Shown one piece after another: positions 52,377 through 59,297 of a stretch of 64,000 nt of DNA. Source of the stretch: Bacteroidota bacterium. GTDB taxonomy: Bacteria; Bacteroidota; Bacteroidia; Cytophagales; Cyclobacteriaceae. Position 1 is the stretch's first letter; every line of letters begins with the position of its first letter. The notes beneath the pieces were generated by a model. The model ran no database searches, had not been told where the DNA came from, and saw only the letters and a list, made by a program, of their open reading frames with translations. The position numbers and the translations under genes were made by a program. The stretch covers positions 85,700-149,699 of the forward strand of contig JAFEAL010000012.1 of NCBI GenBank assembly GCA_018266435.1, read 5' to 3'.

Positions 52377-53230
52377 CCCGCCCACCGTACCTCACTGACC
52401 GCGCCTTAAAGCATTTTATCACATCCGCTTTAGCCGAAGATATTGGCGAAGGCGATCACTCTACGCAAGCCGCCATCCCATCCGGCAAAAAAGCCCGAGC
52501 CAAATTATTGGTAAAAGACGAAGGAATTATTGCCGGTATAGAAGCAGCCCGGTTGATATTTAATGAAGTTGACCCCACCCTAAAAATTACTTTTTTTAAA
52601 CACGACAGCAACCCAATTGCCAAAGGAGAAATTGCTTTTGATGTGTACGGAGAAGCCCGGTCGATCTTATCAGCCGAACGTTTGGTACTGAATTGTATGC
52701 AGCGCATGAGTGGAATAGCCACGCTCACCCATAGACTGTGCCAATTGATTAAAGGAACGACCACGCAACTAATGGATACGCGTAAAACCACGCCTAACTT
52801 TCGCCTGATGGAGAAATGGGCAGTAGCCATTGGCGGTGGCCGAAATCACCGGTTCGCTTTGTACGACATGATCATGCTGAAAGACAACCACATTGATCTG
52901 GCCGGTGGAATTACCCAAGCGGTAAACAATGCTCGTGCTTATCTGAAAGCCCAAAACAAAAATCTTCTAATTGAAGTCGAGACCCGCAACCTCAACGAAG
53001 TGAAAGAAGCGCTGGCCTCACAGGCAGACATTATCATGCTCGATAATATGAGCCTGACAGATATGCAGGAAGCCGTTAAACTCATCAACCAAAGATGCAA
53101 AACAGAAGCCAGTGGCGGCATTACTGAATCCAATCTTAGGGCGGTAGCCGAATGTGGAGTGGATTATATTTCAGTCGGGGCATTAACTCACTCAGTAAAA
53201 AGCCTGGACTTGAGCCTGAAAATTTTTTAA
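52373..53230 (+). CDS. nadC: Nicotinate-nucleotide pyrophosphorylase (carboxylating)
   Basis: 285-residue quinolinate phosphoribosyltransferase of de novo NAD synthesis. Family motifs: LAEDIGEGDHSTQAAIP at the N-terminus, SAERLVLNCMQRMSGIATLT, MDTRKTTPNFRLMEKWAV, GGGRNHRFALYDMIMLKDNH and the C-terminal IMLDNMS and EASGGITESNLRAVAECGVDYISVGALTHS (split across segments). Catalytic Arg and Lys residues in these motifs are present. Translation is coupled to the DUF4783 gene through ATGA. nadD, acting later in the same pathway, lies about 1.5 kb downstream. Confidence 0.96.
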   Translation: MTRPPYLTDRALKHFITSALAEDIGEGDHSTQAAIPSGKKARAKLLVKDEGIIAGIEAARLIFNEVDPTLKITFFKHDSNPIAKGEIAFDVYGEARSILSAERLVLNCMQRMSGIATLTHRLCQLIKGTTTQLMDTRKTTPNFRLMEKWAVAIGGGRNHRFALYDMIMLKDNHIDLAGGITQAVNNARAYLKAQNKNLLIEVETRNLNEVKEALASQADIIMLDNMSLTDMQEAVKLINQRCKTEASGGITESNLRAVAECGVDYISVGALTHSVKSLDLSLKIF

Positions 53231-53246
53231 CGGCCATTCTGTTGCG

Positions 53247-53254
53247 TATTTTTG
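53247..53254 (+). promoter_or_regulatory. -7 element of the sigma factor operon
   Basis: TATTTTTG, a full TAnnTTTG match, ends 6 bases before the sigma factor ATG at 53261. No -33 TTG at the usual spacing, which could mean recognition by an alternative sigma or an activator. Confidence 0.5.
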
Positions 53255-53260
53255 CCCTTC

Positions 53261-53851
53261 ATGGAATTAGAAGACGCACCCCGGCAACACTATACTGAAA
53301 ATGAAAAACAAGATATTTTCAATCAGGAGTTCATGCCCCACATTCATTCCATGTACAACTTCGGGTATCGCCTTACACTCGACCGCGATGATGCCAAAGA
53401 CCTGGTGCAAGACACCTATTTAAAAGCCTACCGATTTATAGAATCATTCCAGAAAGGAACTAATGCCAAAGCCTGGCTGTTCCGCATCCTGAAAAACAGC
53501 TTCATTAACGATTATCGTAAAAGGAGCAAAGAGCCCAATAAAATCGATTATCAAGAAGTTGAAACGTACTACAACTCAGAAGAGGTAGATCGGCAGATCA
53601 CACCCGACCTGCGGGTGGAATCATTGAAAGACATGATAGGCGATGAGATCAGTAATGCCCTCAACTCACTGGATGTAGATTTTCGTACGGTAATTATTTT
53701 GTGCGACCTCGAAGGGTTTAAATACGAAGAGATGGCAAAAATACTCGACATACCCATTGGCACTGTGCGCAGCCGCCTGCACCGCGCGCGCAACCTGCTA
53801 AAAGAAAAATTAAAATCATACGCTAAATCTATGGGCTACAACAACGCCTGA
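53261..53851 (+). CDS. ECF-type RNA polymerase sigma factor
   Basis: 196-residue group 4 sigma factor. Region 2 includes FGYRLTLDRDDAKDLVQDTYLKAYR and AWLFRILKNSFINDYRKRSK; region 4 has ALNSLDVDFRTVIILCDLEG and the helix-turn-helix YEEMAKILDIPIGTVRSRLHRARNLLK. The longest frame starts at a TTG (53252), but that TTG is the end of the -7 element, so the ATG at 53261 is the start. Six bases after its stop begins a zinc-binding anti-sigma-like gene, then gmk and nadD follow, so it probably controls or belongs to a stress regulon within this housekeeping cluster. Regulon unknown. Confidence 0.92.
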   Translation: MELEDAPRQHYTENEKQDIFNQEFMPHIHSMYNFGYRLTLDRDDAKDLVQDTYLKAYRFIESFQKGTNAKAWLFRILKNSFINDYRKRSKEPNKIDYQEVETYYNSEEVDRQITPDLRVESLKDMIGDEISNALNSLDVDFRTVIILCDLEGFKYEEMAKILDIPIGTVRSRLHRARNLLKEKLKSYAKSMGYNNA

Positions 53852-53857
53852 ATTATT

Positions 53858-54124
53858 ATGGCACCTCTTTACAACCCGTTTATCCATGACGATGGCAAAA
53901 AACCCACATGCATGGAAATGCTTCAGCTGATCGTGGACAATCAGGCTACCGATGAGCAGCGCACCTACTTTAAACAACACATGGATAATTGCCTGCCCTG
54001 CTATAAAAAATACAATGTGGATATGGCCGTTAGCGAATTGCTGAAAGAAAAATGCAGCGGTGAGAACTGCCCCGATGACCTGGTGGCTCAAATCAAGTCG
54101 AAAATTAAAATGATGAATGCCTGA
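53858..54124 (+). CDS. Cytoplasmic zinc-type anti-sigma factor (RsrA-like ZAS motif)
   Basis: 88-residue protein with no membrane segment. It carries an Hx3Cx2C motif, H41-x3-C45-x2-C48 in [10 protein letters not shown], plus an upstream Cys18 and a C66-x4-C71 pair. This cysteine/histidine spacing resembles the zinc-binding anti-sigma (ZAS) domain of RsrA-type redox-sensing anti-sigma factors, which release their sigma partner when thiols oxidise. It sits 6 bp after the sigma gene and overlaps the gmk start by 1 bp (TGATG), supporting a partner role. Redox sensing is inference; zinc binding alone is also possible. Confidence 0.75.
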   Translation: MAPLYNPFIHDDGKKPTCMEMLQLIVDNQATDEQRTYFKQHMDNCLPCYKKYNVDMAVSELLKEKCSGENCPDDLVAQIKSKIKMMNA

Positions 54125-54696
54125 TGGGTGGAAAAGCCATTATTTTTTCAGCTCCTTCAGGTTCAGGAAAAACAACCCTTGTACATCACCTGCTGAAGAC
54201 CAACCCCGATTTGGGGTTTTCAATTTCTGCCGCCACCCGCGATAAGCGGGGCCGCAAAGAACAAAACGGAAAAGACTATTACTTTCTCACCCCGGAAGAA
54301 TTTAAGCACAAGATTGACAACGATGAATTTATCGAATGGGAAGAAGTGTATGCCGGAAATTTTTACGGCACACTCAAATCCGAAATCGACCGGATCTGGA
54401 GCGAGGGAAAGAATGTGATTTTTGATGTAGACGTACGGGGAGGGCTCAACCTGAAAAAATATTTTGGCGACAAAGCACTGGCTGTTTTTGTAAAGGTTCC
54501 TTCCCTGGATGTATTGAAACAACGCCTCAATGACCGCGGCACTGAAACCGAGGAAAGCTTATCGCGAAGATTATTCAAGGCTAATTTTGAAATGACTTTT
54601 CAGGATAAGTTTGATGTAATCCTGCTCAACGAAAACCTGGACAAGTCATTGGCAGAAGCGCAACGGTTGTATGATCGGTTCAAGATGCAAAAATGA
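54124..54696 (+). CDS. gmk: Guanylate kinase
   Basis: 190-residue GMP kinase. The P-loop is [20 protein letters not shown]-binding segments [23 protein letters not shown] (seen in two pieces) and [20 protein letters not shown] follow, then [18 protein letters not shown] and the lid [17 protein letters not shown]. Normal length. It overlaps the anti-sigma gene by 1 bp and nadD by 4 bp (ATGA), so the four genes from the sigma factor to nadD look like one transcript. Confidence 0.96.
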   Translation: MGGKAIIFSAPSGSGKTTLVHHLLKTNPDLGFSISAATRDKRGRKEQNGKDYYFLTPEEFKHKIDNDEFIEWEEVYAGNFYGTLKSEIDRIWSEGKNVIFDVDVRGGLNLKKYFGDKALAVFVKVPSLDVLKQRLNDRGTETEESLSRRLFKANFEMTFQDKFDVILLNENLDKSLAEAQRLYDRFKMQK

Positions 54697-55265
54697 AAAT
54701 CGGCCTTTTCTTCGGATCGTTCAATCCCATCCACATCGGCCACCTGGCCATTGCCAATGCCATGGCCGAAAACACTGACCTGAAAAAAGTGTGGTTTGTT
54801 GTATCTCCGCAAAATCCGTTAAAGCCCAGCAAAGGGCTGCTGCATGAATTTGATCGCTACGATATGGTGAAGGCAGCCATTGTCGATAACTATAAATTTG
54901 AAGTGAGTGATGTGGAATTTCATTTGCCCAAGCCGAGCTATACCATACATACATTAACACACTTGCACGAAAAATTTCCTGATAAAGAATACAAACTGAT
55001 TGTGGGTGAAGACAACCTGGAGAATTTCACCAAGTGGAGAAACTACCAGCAGATTTTAGATCAGTATGGGTTGTACGTTTATCCGCGGCCCCATGTAACT
55101 AATTCTCCGCTGAAGAGTCATGCTCATGTAAAACTGGTAGAAGCCCCATTGCTCGACATTTCGGCCACTTACATTCGCGCGTGTGTCAAAAACAATAAAT
55201 CCATTCGCTACTTGGTTCCTGAAGTAGTTGAGCAGATGATCCAATCAAAAGGCTTTTACCGGTAA
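54693..55265 (+). CDS. nadD: Nicotinate-nucleotide adenylyltransferase
   Basis: 190-residue NaMN adenylyltransferase of NAD synthesis. The nucleotidyltransferase signature [19 protein letters not shown] (GSFNPxHxGH) is at the N-terminus and the second ATP-binding motif is [20 protein letters not shown] (ISSTxIR type). [19 protein letters not shown] and the substrate loop [12 protein letters not shown] are typical. Coupled to gmk by ATGA. Together with nadC upstream it covers two steps of the same pathway, an unlinked-by-operon but clustered arrangement. Confidence 0.95.
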   Translation: MKIGLFFGSFNPIHIGHLAIANAMAENTDLKKVWFVVSPQNPLKPSKGLLHEFDRYDMVKAAIVDNYKFEVSDVEFHLPKPSYTIHTLTHLHEKFPDKEYKLIVGEDNLENFTKWRNYQQILDQYGLYVYPRPHVTNSPLKSHAHVKLVEAPLLDISATYIRACVKNNKSIRYLVPEVVEQMIQSKGFYR

Positions 55266-55301
55266 GTACAACTTTTATCAGATTTTTTTCGTCTTGGCAA
55301 C

Positions 55302-57956
55302 ATGAAGCAAATTTTACTTCTTTTTTTGGTTGTACTTTCTTTTCGACTTTTTGGCGGGGGTGTAAAAGGAATTGTCAAAGCCGAAGACGGAACTACACTT
55401 CCGTATGCCTCCATCTATGTAAAACAAACCGGTACGGGCGCTACTACCGATCAAAATGGGTATTATGAACTTTTGCTTGATTCGGGTCATTATGAAATCA
55501 TCTTCAAATACTTAGGATATGAAGCCGCAACCCGCATAGTAGAGATTGGAAAAAATTTTATCGAACTCAACATCGTTTTAAACGAGCAAAATATTTTGCT
55601 GCAGACGGTAACAGTCCACGCCAATAAAGAGGACCCGGCCTATACCATCATGCGCAAGGCCATTGCCAAAGCAAAATTTCATACCCAGCAACTCGACAGT
55701 TACACGGCCAAGGTGTACATCAAAGGAAAAGGTAAACTGCGCGATTATCCCTGGCTTGCCAAAAAAATGCTAGAGAAAGAAGGCATTACCAAAGACAGGC
55801 TGTTCATCACCGAATCGGTAAATGAAATTAAGTACACACGCCCCCATAAATATGAACAAAAAGTGATTGCCGTTTATACCCAGGGCAAAGATCAAAACGG
55901 ATCACCTAACCAATATTTTTTCGGGAGTTTTTATGAACCCGAAATTGCCGAAACCGTTTCACCGCTTTCGCCCCGGGCTTTTGCGTATTACAAGTTCGAA
56001 TACCTGGGCACGTTTAAAGAATCCGGGTATGACATCAGCAAAATTAAAGTTACCCCGCGCAGCAAAGGTGACAATGTTTTTGAAGGAACAATTTTTATTG
56101 TAGAAAACTGGTGGAGTATTCACAGCCTGGAATTGATGGCCACCAAACTCGGTATTCATTTTAAAGTAAAACAGATTTACCATCCCATTGAAGACAATGC
56201 CCGGATGAATGCCCCGGCCGGCCAGGCGTGGTTGCCGGTTTCGCAAGAGGCGATTGTGAGCGGAAAGGTTTTTGGGTTTGATTTTGTTGGCTCATACCAT
56301 GCCACCGTTAAAGAATACAAGATCAAACTCAACCCGGCTTTAGTTGCCGATATGGAAATCATTGATGCCAAACTCGAAAAGGAAGAAGCTAAAAAAGTAA
56401 AAAAACAATTCAGCCAGAAAAATCAGCAAATCAAGCAACGCCTTGAAAATGGAAAAGAAATTTCAAACAAAGAACTGAAGCAACTGACCAAAGCCTATGA
56501 AAAGGCCGAGCAGCAAAAACAAAAAGAACCCGATGTAGTTTCTGAATCTTCGTACTCAGTCGATTCAGCCGCTTATAAAAAGGATTCAACCTTTTGGGCT
56601 GACATCCGCCCGGCCCCGCTCGACAAAGAAGAAATACGCGGCTACAAAAAAACCGACAGCCTCAGCGAGGTACAGCGCAAACGAGATGAAGGAGACACGT
56701 TACACTCCAAAAAAAAACACAAAGGTTTCAGCCCGTTTGATTTACTCACCGGTAATTCTTACGCCATAGGTAAAAGTTCAAGTTTTGAAATTCATCTTCC
56801 GTGGGGTGGCTACAATACGGTGGAGGGCGTGAATGCTATTTATCGGCTAAGTTATTACAAACGCTGGGTAAAAAAAGATTCGCTGCACCCGAAAAAAAGA
56901 CCTGATACCAGGCGGCTGAAAATCAGCCCCACCTTTCGTTATGCATTCGCCCGAGAAAAACTTACCGGCTTTCTGCGTGCAGATTATCGTACTCCCACTT
57001 CGCGGCTTACCTTGAGTGGCGGGCGATACATTCAGCAATTCAACAGCGATGAACCCATCCATCCGTTTGTCAATACTTTTACCACGCTTTTTCAAGGACA
57101 GAACTGGATGAAATTGTACGAGCGCGAGTTTGTTGATCTCAACTTCAGAAAAAGATTTCAAGATAAATACCTCTTTCACACCCAATGGTCGCTGGCGCGA
57201 AGGCACGAACTGTTTAATAACAACAACTACTCATTCAACGACAACAGCAAAACCCGCTTCACACCTAATGAGCCCGTTAATGCCGAATTACCCGCCACCG
57301 GATTTGCGCAGCACACGGCATTCATCGGTTCTATTGGGATTGAAGCAAGGCCCTGGCAAAAGTATAGAATATCAAATGGCCATAAATACCGTGCCGACCG
57401 CCCTTCGCCCACGTTCACGCTGGATTACAAAAAAGGATTTTCGCAAATTTTTGGAAGTGATGTGGATTACGACTTGCTCGAAATTGGATTCAAAGAAAGT
57501 TTGCGCACAGGCATCATCGGCCGGCTTGACCTGAATTTGAAAGTAGGGAAATTTTTAAATACCAGGTCAATGTACTTCATGGACTACAAGCATTTTGCCG
57601 GCAATCAAACTCCGTTTATTACGTCAGACCCGGCCGGCAGTTTCCGGTTGCTTCCATACTATACCTTCAGCACGCGCAACCAGTATTTTTCAGCCAACGT
57701 ACATTATCATTTCAGAAAATTTTTGATTACCCGTATACCAAAAGCACGAATGCTCGGTCTGTCAGAAAATTTCTTTATGAATTATTTAGCCACCCCTTAC
57801 TCTAACAACTATACCGAGTTGGGTTATGGGCTGAACGGAATTTTGCGTTTGTTCCGGTTGGAGTTTGCTACCGCTTTCCAAAACGGAACATATATCAACA
57901 ATGGCTTCCGCATCGGTATCTCCACTAATATGGTGGTAAGGTTTTCAGATAATTAA
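55302..57956 (+). CDS. DUF5686 and carboxypeptidase-regulatory-like outer-membrane protein
   Basis: 884-residue protein of the DUF5686 family. A signal peptide (MKQILLLFLVVLSFRLFGGG) is followed by a carboxypeptidase-regulatory-like Ig domain (about 20-105; GIVKAEDGTTLPYASIYVK, TDQNGYYELLLDSGHYEI, FKYLGYEA). A mixed periplasmic part follows (about 110-470; AYTIMRKAIAKAKFHTQQL) with a charged Lys/Glu/Gln stretch (about 360-410). The second half reads as an outer-membrane beta-barrel with alternating strands and a C-terminal GISTNMVVRFSDN. It is probably an outer-membrane protein of unknown role. It stands 36 bp after nadD. Confidence 0.88.
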   Translation: MKQILLLFLVVLSFRLFGGGVKGIVKAEDGTTLPYASIYVKQTGTGATTDQNGYYELLLDSGHYEIIFKYLGYEAATRIVEIGKNFIELNIVLNEQNILLQTVTVHANKEDPAYTIMRKAIAKAKFHTQQLDSYTAKVYIKGKGKLRDYPWLAKKMLEKEGITKDRLFITESVNEIKYTRPHKYEQKVIAVYTQGKDQNGSPNQYFFGSFYEPEIAETVSPLSPRAFAYYKFEYLGTFKESGYDISKIKVTPRSKGDNVFEGTIFIVENWWSIHSLELMATKLGIHFKVKQIYHPIEDNARMNAPAGQAWLPVSQEAIVSGKVFGFDFVGSYHATVKEYKIKLNPALVADMEIIDAKLEKEEAKKVKKQFSQKNQQIKQRLENGKEISNKELKQLTKAYEKAEQQKQKEPDVVSESSYSVDSAAYKKDSTFWADIRPAPLDKEEIRGYKKTDSLSEVQRKRDEGDTLHSKKKHKGFSPFDLLTGNSYAIGKSSSFEIHLPWGGYNTVEGVNAIYRLSYYKRWVKKDSLHPKKRPDTRRLKISPTFRYAFAREKLTGFLRADYRTPTSRLTLSGGRYIQQFNSDEPIHPFVNTFTTLFQGQNWMKLYEREFVDLNFRKRFQDKYLFHTQWSLARRHELFNNNNYSFNDNSKTRFTPNEPVNAELPATGFAQHTAFIGSIGIEARPWQKYRISNGHKYRADRPSPTFTLDYKKGFSQIFGSDVDYDLLEIGFKESLRTGIIGRLDLNLKVGKFLNTRSMYFMDYKHFAGNQTPFITSDPAGSFRLLPYYTFSTRNQYFSANVHYHFRKFLITRIPKARMLGLSENFFMNYLATPYSNNYTELGYGLNGILRLFRLEFATAFQNGTYINNGFRIGISTNMVVRFSDN

Positions 57957-57965
57957 TTCATATAG

Positions 57966-58079
57966 CAAAGCCGGCTTGTTTTAGTGGGCATTTTTTCCGG
58001 GTTGCCTATCAAAGAAATCGATGCGATGAGGTTCAACGGATCGTCTTATTTGCTAGAAACGAAACGCGAAATAAACTGA
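57966..58079 (+). other. Possible remnant of a lost gene (37-codon C-terminal-like fragment)
   Basis: The 240 bp between the DUF5686 gene and padR contain one short frame after a TAG: QSRLVLVGIFSGLPIKEIDA, continuing MRFNGSSYLLETKREIN, then TGA. It reads like the end of a protein (GLPxKEIDxMRF), not random AT-rich DNA, but has no convincing start except an internal GTG. I cannot name a parent family. The rest of the gap is AT-rich and runs into the padR operator. Confidence 0.25.
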
Positions 58080-58154
58080 GCATTTTGAGATAATATAATA
58101 GCAACACATTTCTTTTTTAGAGAGAATCGCCAATAGCAACTTAAAATTATCTAT

Positions 58155-58184
58155 CCTCATAATTTGATATATCAAATTATGAGG
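58155..58184. promoter_or_regulatory. 30-bp perfect palindrome, candidate PadR operator
   Basis: The left half-site CCTCATAATTTGATA is followed directly by its exact reverse complement, ending in TGAGG at 58184. It overlaps the -33 box and touches the -7 element of the padR promoter, so a bound dimer would block transcription. PadR-family repressors are known to bind inverted repeats in their own promoters; binding here is inference. Confidence 0.75.
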
Positions 58185-58192
58185 TATATTTG
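58163..58192 (+). promoter_or_regulatory. Promoter of padR
   Basis: TTTG (58163-58166, inside the palindrome), 18 bases, then TATATTTG (58185-58192), a full -33/-7 Bacteroidota promoter. Only four T residues separate it from the ATG at 58197, so the transcript should be leaderless or nearly so. Confidence 0.75.
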
Positions 58193-58196
58193 TTTT

Positions 58197-58535
58197 ATGT
58201 TTTCAAAAGAGCTACTCAAAGGAACGCTCTCGGTTATAATTTTAAAATTATTGGCTGAGCGTGGAAAAATGTATGGATATGAAATTGTGCAGCATGTGCA
58301 TGAGCAATCCGGCAAGAAAATATTAATCAAGGACGGATCGTTGTATCCGTGTCTGCAAAAATTAACAGAAGATGGATTGCTATCCTTTAAAGAAGAGACT
58401 GTGGGTGGACGCGTGAGAAAATATTATTACTTAACTCCTTCTGGAAAAAAACAGACAACTGTTTATCTAAGTGAACTACAGGATTTCATAGGAACAATCA
58501 ATCAGGTTGTTTTTGCTAAACCAAAAATGGCATGA
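58197..58535 (+). CDS. PadR-family transcriptional regulator
   Basis: 112-residue winged-helix regulator. The signature is FSKELLKGTLSVIILKLLAE, MYGYEIVQHVHEQSGKKILI, DGSLYPCLQKLTEDGLLSF and GRVRKYYYLTPSGKKQ. The open frame extends 11 codons upstream through the promoter and palindrome, so the ATG at 58197 is the real start. It overlaps the following membrane-protein gene by 4 bp (ATGA), forming a two-gene module in which PadR probably represses its own operon through the 30-bp palindrome. Confidence 0.92.
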   Translation: MFSKELLKGTLSVIILKLLAERGKMYGYEIVQHVHEQSGKKILIKDGSLYPCLQKLTEDGLLSFKEETVGGRVRKYYYLTPSGKKQTTVYLSELQDFIGTINQVVFAKPKMA

Positions 58536-59122
58536 CACTTTCCGCGGGGCACATCATCTACATAAAAGAATTGCTTGATACTAGCCCCATCAGCAGTGAG
58601 CTGATGAAGGACGATATTGTGGATCATATTTGCTGTGCGGTGGAATCCAAAATGAAACAAGGTGAAAATTTTGAAAAGGCATTACCAAATGTTATGTCAG
58701 AATTTGCCCCGCATGGGTTATATGAAATTGAAAGAGAATCCTACTTATTGTTAAACTACAAATATATTATCATGAAAAAATTCACGTATTCATTCGTTGC
58801 TATCGCTTGCATAGCCACATGTGTCGGCCTTCTTGCAAAAATGTTGCATTTGGATGGCGCTAATGAAAGTCTCATTTTTGGTCTTGCCAGCATGACTGTA
58901 GCGGTACCCATGATTCTATTTAAGCCTGGTATGACTACACTGGAACGAACCCGCGCATTTTTTGCTTTGACTAGCCTTGCATTTATCACCATTGGCAGTT
59001 CGTTCAAAATCATGCATCTGGCCGGGGCAAATGTAGCATTGGTCATTGGTAACATTATATTGGTACTTGGTTTTATTCCCCTATCACTCATCAAAATGTA
59101 TCGCGAATCAATTGCATCTTGA
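58532..59122 (+). CDS. PadR-linked membrane protein (prefix/HAAS-like domain plus four membrane segments)
   Basis: 196-residue protein. The N-terminal soluble part (1-75; MKDDIVDHICCAVESKMKQG, FEKALPNVMSEFAPHGLYEI) resembles the short helical domains (HAAS-like or ABC-permease prefix domains) found in proteins encoded next to PadR genes. Four membrane segments follow (about 85-105, 112-130, 145-163 and 168-186). Two loops repeat a similar motif, AKMLHLDGANESLIFGL and FKIMHLAGANVALVIGN, indicating an internal two-helix duplication; the motif recalls GldL-like helices. No enzymatic residues are evident. Coupled to padR by ATGA and followed by a strong terminator. Function unknown. Confidence 0.75.
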   Translation: MTLSAGHIIYIKELLDTSPISSELMKDDIVDHICCAVESKMKQGENFEKALPNVMSEFAPHGLYEIERESYLLLNYKYIIMKKFTYSFVAIACIATCVGLLAKMLHLDGANESLIFGLASMTVAVPMILFKPGMTTLERTRAFFALTSLAFITIGSSFKIMHLAGANVALVIGNIILVLGFIPLSLIKMYRESIAS

Positions 59123-59131
59123 GGCAGACCC

Positions 59132-59168
59132 GATAAGAAGATCAAATGTTTTATTTGATCTTCTTATC
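59132..59168 (+). terminator. Stem-loop terminator of the padR operon
   Basis: A perfect 16-bp stem (GATAAGAAGATCAAAT, loop GTTTT, ATTTGATCTTCTTATC) starts 10 bp after the stop codon. The downstream T-tract is weak, so termination strength is uncertain. The 130 bp beyond it to 59297 hold nothing recognisable. Confidence 0.7.
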
Positions 59169-59297
59169 TATTCAAATTAAAGGTTAGCACCCGCTAAGGT
59201 TAAACAACCCACACTACAAATCCGGGTTATCTAAGTTTAACAGGGCAATTGTTGCACTACGAAAGAGAGAAGAAAGAATGAGTTAAGTCAAAAATTT

